Assembly: GCA_009103225.1 (NCBI GenBank)
Contig: RHPI01002368.1
Span: 758,830 to 820,836 of the forward strand
Reading direction: 5' to 3'
From: Chlorokybus atmophyticus
Taxonomy: Eukaryota; Streptophyta; Chlorokybophyceae; Chlorokybales; Chlorokybaceae
DNA length: 62,007 nt
The notes under the pieces were generated by a model. The model did no database searches and was not told the origin of the DNA. It saw nothing but the letters and a program-made list of their open reading frames with translations. Shown here in pieces: positions 34,191-46,200 of the stretch (within the stretch, counting starts at the first letter, position 1; every line of letters starts with the position of its first letter). A program made the position numbers and the translations under genes.

Positions 34191-34228
34191 GGTATGTTGC
34201 AATTGGTACTCGTGTGTGGTGGGTGACT

Positions 34229-34272
<44 letters not shown>

Positions 34273-37200
34273 NNNNNNNNNNNNNNNNNNNNNNNNNNNN
34301 NNNNNNNNNNNNNNNNNNNNNNNNNNNNNNNNNNNNNNNNNNNNNNNNNNNNNNNNNNNNNNNNNNNNNNNNNNNNNNNNNNNNNNNNNNNNNNNNNNNN
34401 NNNNNNNNNNNNNNNNNNNNNNNNNNNNNNNNNNNNNNNNNNNNNNNNNNNNNNNNNNNNNNNNNNNNNNNNNNNNNNNNNNNNNNNNNNNNGGGGGGGG
34501 GGGGGGGGGGGGGGGGGGGAAGAGGTGTATGTGGGCGTGTGTGTCAAGGCAATACGCAGTACCCACGGGTATAATTGGTGTTACTGATTGCTGCATGCTT
34601 GGCCACCTGAACTCCGAGCAGTAGGTCCAGCCACATGCTAGGAGTACAGGTCACCGAGTTGTATGACTCATTGAGCACGCTATGGCGGCTGCACATTTTT
34701 GCTGATGACGCTGATGACTGCGTCCCCGTGCCCAGCACAATTTATATGCAGGTGACACCTGATGCCACTTGCACAGGTGTGTGTGCAAGTGGCATCGAAC
34801 GTTGTGTGTGCATGTGCATGAGTGCGTGCATGTGTGAGCCATACGCGCATGCACGTGCACGTGCACAAATAGGCATTGTAGTCGAGTTCTTTGGCTCTGT
34901 CACTTGCGCATGACGGGCTCCATTGTTATTATGCAGTCGTATGAAGCACGCGGTTGGCTGTCGGAGGAAGTGGCTTTTAGTTCTGTTACACTAACGTCCG
35001 ATAGGCCTGATCACAGTGGCTCGGACCACAATCTGCGCCAACATGTTTTTGATAGCATATCAAGCGACCGCAGCACTGCAACATCTTCAGGTCAATGCAC
35101 ACATGGTCAGATGCTGTATTGCGGCACAGAAGAGTTGTATACCAATGTCAACTTTTTCTGCAGATACCCTTCACGGTGTGAGCATTGCACCATATCGCTC
35201 AGAGCGCGATGCACTTGAGTTGACAAAGCCCGATGCACAGTACCTGAGTCAGCTGGCAACTGTTCTGCATGTGTGTAATGTGCTGTGGAGAATTGTGTCT
35301 ATCTGATGTTGTATGTTTACTTGAGGTGCTCTGCACTGACTGTGTTCGCATGTGGCAGGCACAAAGGAAGCTTGCAAAGTTTATTCAGGACTTTCACCAA
35401 TGTGTGAAGCCTTTGACTGCCAGTGATGATGCAGCAGGCATCCTAGAGATAATACAGCAGGTTGTTGCCCCTGTCACATGCTCATCTGTGTGCACGTGTT
35501 GGCGCGTGCATATTTGCGTGTGCGCATACGCTTCATCAAGCGGATGTGCAAAATGTTAGGGACATAAAGCTTGTCAACCTATGGCATATGTCGCCTTGCA
35601 GGATCAAGACGTTTCGGCAGTGCTGCAAGTGCATGCTGATGTTGTGGAGGTGCAGCTGCTGAATATTGTCCATCTGTTGGATATCCCGGAGCACTTGGTG
35701 CAATATGGCAAATACCATGTGCAGGTGTTGTAAGTTATGCAACCTAGAAAACTTTGCTGAGGTGGTTGGTGAAGGGTATGGTGATGTAGCAAGGTGTACC
35801 TCTAATTACACGCTGATGTCTCTATTGTGTGCAGGCGATGATGTACGAGCAAAAGCTTTGTGACACCATTCTCACCGTGCTGGTAGTCATCTTTCTGAAG
35901 AAATGCTTTCCTGCAGCGTGTGTGGACTCGACCAGCATCGAATTGCAATACACTGCTACCAGGCTGAGCTCCGTGTGCACCATGTGTCTTCAAGTAAGCG
36001 TGCAGTTGAGAGTGTTGCTTGCTCGCAAGTGTGTACGAAGTAGTGCTCGTTGCTGACTCGTGTCACCCTCAGGTGCTGCGATTGGCTGTGGCGGCATTCC
36101 CTCCAGCACAAGCGAAGCTGGCACGGGCTCGACACGTGTTCTTCAAATTGCTTGGTATGCAATTGGTTGAGAAGCCATAACACTTGTTGTGTAAACTCAA
36201 CAAAGCCCATGCAAGTAACTCACACGCACATATGTGCACACGCACATATGTGCACGTGCACACAAGTACGCCTGTGTGTACGCGCGCGCATACGCACAGC
36301 CACACACGGATGCGGGTACACGTACATGTTTTAGGATGCACGCCATGTGAGCACCTTGAACACAAGTGCCCGTGCACATGCGAGCGTACACAGACACAAT
36401 GTAGGACGCATGCCTCGTGAGTCATACACATGCAGGTGCACGCGCACACCTCATACACACGCACGCGCTGTGCAGGCAGTGAGCAATTAGCTGATGTGAC
36501 GATAGACGTGCTATATGCCACTTTCCACGGTAACTCGGAACTGCTTGGCACCTTACGCATGGAGGACTTAGAAACTCTCACAAACGGTTTGAGAGTACAT
36601 CATCGCCACCGATGCGTGTCCTTGTTGGAGGGACTCTGCAGGTATATATCATGTTGGGTGCCGCGCGCGTGCGGGCATAGTTGTGTATGTGACAAAACTG
36701 TTGATTCACAGCGTGGACGGGGCTCCCGTGCCCAGCATACAGAACATGCTTGTGGACCTGCTGCTGCGTCCCGGTGTTCTGCTGCAGATCACCGTGCAGG
36801 ACGATGGGCCACACACGCAGGTAAGAACCGTGTGTGCATGCGTGCGCGTGTGTGTGCGCGTACAGTTCGTCAATGGTTGGTGCGTGTGTAGACAGTGCGC
36901 ATAGCTGGCCCAGATGGTCTGCAATACGACTGTCGACAAACCAATATAGAAGATGATAACGCCGTTTTGGAAGGCTCCTGGGAAGAGAGCCAAAGTGTCA
37001 GAAATATTCACGGCAGTGCTGGCGAGAAGTACTGCCGCTATCTCCTCGCCTCCTTACAACTCTTGTGTGCTCTTTGTGCTGGAAGGTGCGCTTAACCCTC
37101 AAGAAAGCCCTCTTGCATGTCATCTAGATTGCATCTGACTGTTTGCGCGTGTGTGCGTGCGTGCGTGTACTTTTCTCAGGAATGGCAAAGTATGCTCGGT

Positions 37201-40200
37201 GCTTGTAGCCAACGCAGAAAGTCTGTGCATCAGTGACTATCAGCTGCTTGTTATGGCTTTCATGCCAGGACTGCCCATGCTGCTGCGCGCGGCGTGTTGC
37301 CGGCTGTTCTGTCGGTTATATGTACAACAAGAGCCGTTTTGCGTGGTATCACCAATAAGCCGCACAAGGTATTGAGTTAAAGATGTGCGTGTGTGCGCAC
37401 GCGCATGCGTGTGCATGTGTGATGATCTGAATGGGCACTCATATGTGGCAATTGATCAGAGTTTGGGGCTTTACGGAGCAGGTGTTGGCAGACAATTCGC
37501 TACAGGTGACAAAGCGTTTCTAGCACGTTTTGCTTAGCACATAGGCAAGCACACGCATGCTGCCGTGCCTATTATGCCTAACCAACACATTGGCGTGTTG
37601 TCTGTCAGGCTGTAAACCCACACATTAATAGCTTTAAGAAAGCTGCGACAGAGTTTCTTAAAGACACGCAGGGTTGCTTCAGCCTGAACTCTATGAGCCG
37701 CAACGTGTTCGTACTTGCAGGTGTTTGCTCCCTGTTTACAATGCATTGCGCACCGAGTGCACGCGTGTGTGCTTGCGCGTGTATATGTGTGCGCGCGTGT
37801 GTACGTGTGTGTGCGTGTGTGCACCTGGGCTTGCATGCGTGTACATGTGCACTTACTTCTTCCTGCTCTCTACCATATCCACACAGTCCTTGAAGCCTTA
37901 CAATTGCTCGTCACGTTTGGTCTCTTTGACTCTCCTCACCCACCATCCCCATCCACGCTGTCGCTGATATCTCTTCTCATCTCATTACTGAGCGGAGCCA
38001 ATGACTTGGTGCCCGCTGGACGCTCCATGTTTGAGAAAGCCCCCGACACACTCATCGTCATGAGATGCAAGACCACAATCTGTGAAGTTCTAATGTACTT
38101 CCTGGAGTGCCATGAGAACCAACTGCTGACGGAGGTGTACCAAGCCTTCTGCTCCATGCGGAGTGCGTGACACACGCACATATGCACACTTGTGTGTATA
38201 CATGGGTTGTATCTGGAGTTCGACTACTGTGGTGACAAGTGGTCCAGGGTGGCATTGTGCTGTGCTGATCCTGCTTGAGGGTGGTCTTATTTGGCACGGT
38301 GGTGATTTGGAGAAACATTGAAAGTCACATGTCGCTACGTGGTGTGCTTGTGCTTCACCATCAGCTGTTGTTGTATAACAGCTGTTTGCCCGCAGACTCA
38401 ACGAAGCCGCACGCCAGCCTCGGCAAACGCTTCAGCAAATCAGTCTCTGAGCGCTGGAGTGTCCGTCACCTCAAGATCTTGCTGGTACAAAGCTCCCTCC
38501 ACACATGCATTTATAGCTTGCCCAACCCACTTGCGAGTATATACTCATAGCATCCTTGGTATGGTTTTGTCAGGATGACGCGAGTATTGCTAGACCCGAG
38601 ACCTTTCCAAAAGAGTCTTTTCGTGCTTTGGAGAAGGAGCTCTTTGCAGAATGCCACTCTGCCACGGGACAGCAGCAGCTGTTGAGCTCCCACAGACGCT
38701 CTCAATTGACCAACATACTCTTGAGTCTCACGCGCTATGAGTACACGCCTTTGCAGGTATGGGTGTTGTGTCTAGGTTGTGTTTGGGCTCAACTGGAGGT
38801 GGGGGGGGGGTTGTAATTAGCATGCCGCGCGCAAACACATATGCACCGACGCATATACGCACCGACGCACACAATGTGCATTATGCCATACAACATGCCA
38901 CAAGCGCACGCACGCGCACACAGAAACACACCCACCCTCCCACAGGCCATTTCCTGGCGTTTGGTTGAGCGTCTCCTCGGTCAGCGTGAAGCCGTGGTCT
39001 ACGACGTGTTGGGCACTCAGCTGCTGGTGTATCCGGACGTGATACAAGCGCACCGGCAGGCCATACAGGACCTCAGGCTCCTGCACAACCAGCAGAAGTG
39101 GCTAGCGAGCGATGAGGAGCAGAGGGGCCAAGAAGCGCAGATGGCGTGCAAGCAAGTATGCGAGAGGTAGAGTCAATGCGTGTGGTCGTGTGCACTACTT
39201 GTGTTATACGCATCTTCCTACGTATTACACACATACACACATATTTACGTGTTTGTGTATATATGTGTGTCGCACACATGCACACAATCATGTGTCTGTT
39301 TGCGACACACGCATACACACATTGTTTCATGTGTGTATGCACATCAAACAAACGCGGCACACACTACGTGTGGGACTCACAGTGTGGTCCACTCGTGTGG
39401 CAGATTGTGTGCTTTGCTTGAGTTGGAGAATGGCAGCAGCGCCGGAGATCACAAACATGCGGAAGTTCAGCCGGTACGCCATTAAAACCAGTGGTTTCTT
39501 GCTTCTATTCCATTAGTCAGTACACCCAACGTTATTCAATAAACTTGTCACAGACCATAGAGCATGCGCCCGCTTTGGAGACTGTCCACCGCAACCAGGC
39601 GATGCTGTACAACCTTGACATTGTGCAAGCCATACTTGAGGTTGAGTGCACTTGTTGGCCGACATGTCATGCACATATGCACGTAATTGTGTAGTCATGG
39701 TTGACAATGAATATTTGCAGGTGCTGAAGCTTCCCATCAAGCGCATCAGACCCGACACCAGCCTGGACGTGGATGAGACCAGCCCCGGACTGATAACACG
39801 CGCCCGTGCCTTGGAAGCTGTTGGTGAACTTGGTTTGCGAGACCTGCTCCAGGCTGCATATACATTCCTTGGACAGGCAAGCATTACCTATGCCACTACT
39901 CTTGGTGTTGAATTCTCAGTGTTCTCAGTGTGCAAGTGACTATTGCATGCATTGTGCAACTGTCATGTTGGAGCTACGAAGGGTTCTTGAGGTTGCCACA
40001 CATCAGGCTTGGGAACCGAATCACAAGGAGACGTACACGCATTGCCCATCATGACCAAACAGCGTGAAAAGCACACATTGACCAACATGTTATCAAATTG
40101 TGTTACGTCATCACCAACCTACATTGTGTTATCGTTGTTGTTGCAGTTATGTTGCCCTATCTTGCGCGCGGACCACCCTTTGCCTTGGCGTTTGCTGCTC

Positions 40201-43200
40201 GGTTCCAATGTTGCCTCAGAGTACAGCCTTCACGCAGCCTCGCAACACGATGTCGCACACAATGTTGGAGCGTATTTTCCTCATCTCATGTTGGACGGCG
40301 TGTGCCCAGCCGCAGCACATGCTGTTGCAATGAGCATTATGGGAAACGCTGCGACTTGTGGCGCGTTGGAACAGGATGTGGTAAGAGTGTGATGTGTGTG
40401 GACATACATGTGGGAATGCGTGTTTTTGCCTGTGGGTATGTGCGTATGTCGGTTTATGCGCGTGTGCGTGTGTATGGGTGGGTATGTTTATGTGTGCACA
40501 CACATACAAATACGTATACACAACACACACAACACATCATTGTCCATGGTGGGGTGCTTTTGTCGAGTTTATTGTGTTGGGTGCTCCTTGATGTCTATAT
40601 AGCGTGCAACACACGCACGTACAACACCTTTTTGTCGGGTTCATTGTGCACTACTTTAGTACATAACATGCTCGGAGGTGGCACTCCAACACGCACTGCG
40701 CATGGCCATACACAAAACTCAACACCCTCTTATGTTGGCTTCTTGACACACGCAGGTGCGCCGCATCTTCCGCTGCGTCCTTCAATACCGCCGCTGCAGT
40801 TTGATGAAGATACTCATCGTCGCCGTGTCCACACGCGTGCAAAAGTTGAAAGAGTGGGTGTCCCGCCTTGCGTCCGATTATCAAGAAGAGGCGTTAAATT
40901 TATGTAAGACTCCTGCTGAAGTGGCACGCCGGTTTCGCAAAATGAAAGACAATGAACACGATGTGGCGGGAGATGTGTCTGAGCTGCGGTATCACACGCT
41001 GTCTGTCACCCTCATCGCCTTATGCTGCCAGGTATGATGAGATTGTACATGTATGTCTTACATGTGTAGTTTTGTGTGAATTGGTATGTGCACACATGCA
41101 TACGAAATGTATCTGCTGAGCCACGTGAATGCCATTGCGTTGTGTGCAGTATGTCTATGTAAACGTAAACCAACATAGCATCATGGTGCTGTACGTATAC
41201 ATAACCATGCTGTCACGATCGTTTGATTAGATTTCAGTATGTGTGAGCATTATGGAAGAGTTGACGTCGTCACTCCAGTCTTACATCTGAAGCTCTTCTT
41301 GACACTGTTCACTCTTCATTCCAGGGCTCTCCCAGGCCAGAGACAGTGCATCAGGCATCCGAGTTGGTGAGTTGGTCCGACTGCATGGCGTCGCTATTGG
41401 ACCAGCGCGGGGGCACACGGCCATCATCGGAACACAACAGCAATGACAACACCAGCAACCGACCAACTAATGCCGCTGCTACGACGCTGAGATTCGTCAA
41501 GATGCCTTATATGCTCATCCTGCATTATGTGTATGTACAGGTAAAATCTGGTGATGTTGCTGTTACTATCTTGCTTCTGCCAGTCCGGTTGTTTTGTGTG
41601 TTCATTGTATTGCTGTGATTATTGAAAGTAATGTTTGTACAATAGGCGGAGTCTTCTAAGGGCAATGTAGACGTTCGCTCCTCTCACAACAGACTCTGGC
41701 CTGGTGTGAATAGGAGTGGCAACAGCCTGATGCAGGTCGAGTGAGGAGTGTGCAGTTGCACAACATGGCGTGCGTGCGTGCGTGCGTTTGTGCGTGCGTG
41801 TGTGTTCATACCGTCTGAAGCTAGTGACATGCAGGACGTGTTGATTGATTTGAAAGATGCAGTAGATGAAGCAAACAGTGCAGATTTGACACATTGGCAG
41901 CCGCATCATGTTGGTGAAGAGGGTTCGGCCCTGGATTACATCATATGGGCTGTCCTGCCTATGCTCACTTGCTACATGCGCAATCACTGCCCACCTGTGA
42001 GCACAATGACTGCCGCACAAGTCAGCGCACTACAAGCCGTAAGTCGGTGTGGACAGTATGTGTACGTGCGCGCACACATGCATGCGTGCTTGTAGTGTTG
42101 AGATTGTTTGCACTCCTGTGTGCATCTGGGCATACTTTTGTGTATGAGTGTGCGTGCGCGTCTTTGTTGATGCGTATGTGCGTGCATGAGGGTGTGAACA
42201 CTTGCTACTGTGCAGTTGAAGTCCACATGTGAAGACCTTTACACCGCCCTTCCAGCTGGCGTCGAGCGTTCAGCCGTGGAGGCGTTCCTATCTAGCCTGC
42301 AGCAGCAACACATCAACTTAATTGATGCAAATCGCACGTGGCACAGGATACCTTCACAGGCTTTGCAGCGATTGGACACGCAGCCTCCTGCAGAAGAAGA
42401 GCTCATTATGATGGACTGGGCCATGTTCACACGTGCATTCGCTCAAGCGTTGGGTGTGGATGTGTCGAGTGATGTGGTGGAGGGACGTAGCAGACGCGTG
42501 TACAGGAAGTTGCTTGGAGGTGGAGCAGCTGGCCAGCAAGGAGAAGGAGGAGTGGTGCGGCAGCTGGTGCAGATGATGTGTCAGCCTGGTAGGAGTTGTG
42601 CAAGCGTGGTTGCTGATGTGGCAAGAACACACGTATATGCACAAGCGTGCGCAGACACCCGCCCACACATGCACACGCACACGCACAAACCCATACACAT
42701 TCTCATCTCAGGTGCCCTTGAGCACGTACAGCCTCAGCTCCTCCGCGCGGACATTGTCTCTCACCTCGCCTTCATGTTGGCCACCTCTGCCGACTCTGCT
42801 CTGCCCCCAGACTCCGCCATCAGATTACTAAAAGTCCTCATCGGTCTCCTCTTTGTCACCGACGTTGATGGTGTAATCTCCACGGATGAGTTTGACAAGA
42901 GGTGGGACCTGTGGCAGGCAGGCTTGCACGCCAACATGGCGTATGCAAGCCGAGAGGAGTATGCTGAAGTACAGGCATGGTATGTGCATATGTGTGCGTG
43001 TGCGTGTACACGCGTGCGTGTGTGTGTAGCTGGACGATGCGTCAATGTGCATATGGATATTTCGTGGTTGTGTTCTTGTGACTGTTGAATTATTGTGTAT
43101 CAGTATAATTCTACCATACAAGTACAAGGTCAGTCATAATGATTGGAGTAATATGTATCATTAGAATGTCATCATGCAGTGACCTAACGCCAAATGCAAT

Positions 43201-46200
43201 GGTCTACTACTATCTGTTGCCGTGTCGTTGGTACCACTATCAATGCGTATTGTTAATGAGTATTGTTGTTGCATCAGGTACCACGAGTTGGGTGTGACGA
43301 AATGTGCAGCGACGCTTGTATCACATCCGCAACCCAGCATTGCGGCTGGTATGTGGCTATTTATAATGAATCCTGTGTACCCATTGCTTTGCTATTGTTG
43401 CGTGCTGAACTGACACCAGTGTGCCACAGAGGCTACTGTCTTGCTCATGCTTTTGACGGATAACGGCACCGAAGCCATCACAACCGTCGCGCTTGAGGCT
43501 TTGTCGTCCAATGCAAAGTTTCTCAACACAGTGAAGAAGATCTTGCAGGTGTGTAGGCGTGTATGTGTCCGTCATCAACGTGCGTGCGTGTGTATGCACG
43601 CGTGTGCGTGTGCATGCGCGCGCACGTGTGTGTGCTGGTGCCCGTGCGCTTGAAGAGTGTTTGTGTGCATGTGCGTATGTTGATGTGATTGCCTTGGTTG
43701 GTTGATAATGTACAAATCTATCAAGTAACTCACGATAGTAACACATCAGGAAGCCAGCACCACCGCGCGCAAGCAGATCAAGATTCTTCAGCGCATCCGT
43801 CAAGAGCGCGTCTTGCAGGCTCTTCAGGTGTCGTTGCCTAAATCCCAATCTCAGAACAGTTTCATGAACACAGAGCGTGAAAAGAGCGTGTGGAGCGGCG
43901 GCAACAGCAGCCTACGCAGCAGCGGCTTCACGACACTGTTGAGGACAGCGACGGCGCAGTTGAGACGAAGCTTCGCACGGCGAGCATCGCTTGGGTTCAG
44001 AAGACATAGGCACATGACACATGATGAAAGTGAGGTACCTGGTTGCTACATATCATGCCTCTATTCATGTATATCTGCACTTCATATTCATGTATGGGTA
44101 CAGGTATATACGAATGCGTGTGCGTGCATGCGTGCGTTCGCGCACGCACGTGTGATTGCACATACACATGTTACAATATACATACAGAAATGTGTACATG
44201 CATGCATACACACGCAAATTTGTAAGTGTACATAGTTATGTCCGTTCGTGTACACGTGGTCACATGGTTGTGTTCTGTTCCGTGCAGGTGCCCAACGTGC
44301 AACACGTGCTACGGATGCTCCAGTCCTTCTACAAGAGGCAGTCCAGTGGAGCACCGCGACTTTTGCTGACTCCCTCCGGCACGCAGGTATGGTGATACAT
44401 CAATCTTCAATCTTCACCTCATTCTGCCAAATATGAACGCATTGAAGTGGAAATCCATCAAGTTGTATACAACATGAGCCGGACAAAGGAAATTGTTAGT
44501 TAGTGCACATTGTGAAGTCTTTAGAGTACAGGGCACTCATTTATCATTTTGGACGTTTAACTGGCAGGAACTACTGCTGTACCTTGTGCGCTACTTGGAA
44601 GCTCTGCAGCCGGGCATAGAAGACTCGATGGGTAAGCTGTCATTTATACATCTCTGTTGCTGTTGACACCTGCCAGCACACACCTACACACAAGTGCGCA
44701 GGCTTGTATGCATGCGCGTGATCAGTACATGCCTGTGCCCACACGAGCGCGCACATCTTTGCAACATACGCGATTAATGTGATGATGATGCAGGCCTTGG
44801 AGATGGAAATATATCCATTGCAGCTGTTCAGGTGTGCAAGACAATCACTGCTTTGATGTCAGGCCCCACACTGGACAATCAGGTACATGAGTTAAGACTG
44901 TTCTCAGCAATTAGCTCTTCATCAGCCTGCAACCCAACAACACAACCTTGTACAGGTTTTAGTGGCACGCAGCAACTTCCTGCAGCTCTCCCTTTGGATC
45001 TTCCGGAACCAACGCTACGAGCCAATGCTTCCTTCTTCAGAGACACACATCCCAACCCAACAACAAATCCACTCAACAACAGACCCACATGGCACACACA
45101 TCGCGCGCGCACAATCACTCAAAGGCGGTCCCGCCGTGAACAACTTTAAGTGCCTCCTTAAACAGGCCATTTCGGACTCATGGCTCGCTCTGCTGGAGGA
45201 ACTGCCTTATATCCAGACCGAGATACCAGCCAAGCTGCTGGATATATTAGACTTTGAGCTGGTTTTGGAGAATGCTCAAGTCATAGTGGATCTGATACAT
45301 GATGCGAGGAGCTTTCTTGTGCGCTCGGGTTTAGTTGGATCCGATTCAGCAGCAGCCATAACAGGTTTATTGAATCGGTCCGCATGGCCAGCGATGTATC
45401 AGAGCTTCTCTGGACAAGATATCGAGCTCAGGCTGCGAAGGGAAGCGATGTCATGCCTGCTGCTACTGCAACGGCTCGACGATATAGAGACAGTCCAGAG
45501 CCGATATCGAGTCGGGCATGTACGAGTCGTGTTTCTCGCAGGGGTGACAAAGGGTCATGGAACAGTGCGTGTGCCCGTGCGTGTGCATGCGTGCTATGTG
45601 TTCATGTGTGTTGTTCTGTGTGCAGCCTCGTTGCACTCATGCCAGCGGCTGTTTGAAAGTTCAGCGCAAAGGAACTCTCTGTCTTGCTCATGCACTTGAC
45701 AAGCATGAGACTTCAAAGGCGTTCTTTGACAAGCACAGAGGGACTGTAGAAGTTCTACATAATGGCCAGGTGAGAATCATGTAGACCGCAACTGTCTGGG
45801 TGATGTTATGTAGGCGGTTATTGTTTGTACATACTCTGTGTGAGACGTGTGCAGCATTACAAAGAGCATACTGTTGTTGGACAAAGTCAATAGCTGATTG
45901 TGTTTTGCTATCATTGCGTACTGGGTAAGTACTTAAATTTTCCAAGTAACAGAGTCAAAAGTTTTGTGCATATGATACTGCTTCTTTGGGTTCTACGTGT
46001 AACCTTCTGCAAACTACGTCAGTTGTGTGTTGATGCAACTTTCACAAAATGGCTAGCATGTATCTGTGTGGTCATTGCATGCGCGTGCGCACATCATAAC
46101 CATCTGACCCCTGCTCTCATTTACAGGTCCAGCTTGTTCGTTTCCAGTTGCCTGATGACTTGCATCGTGCGCACAACTCCCGCGGCATTCATACTATCCT

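Noticed and set aside
34152-34624. Open frames of poly-Gly or poly-Pro across the first gap
   Set aside because: They are produced by G tracts and N, not coding sequence.
36184-36581. Cys/His/Thr/Val-rich open frames within channel introns and elsewhere in GT/CA-rich DNA
   Set aside because: Alternating purine-pyrimidine sequence lacks stop codons in several frames; no family resemblance.
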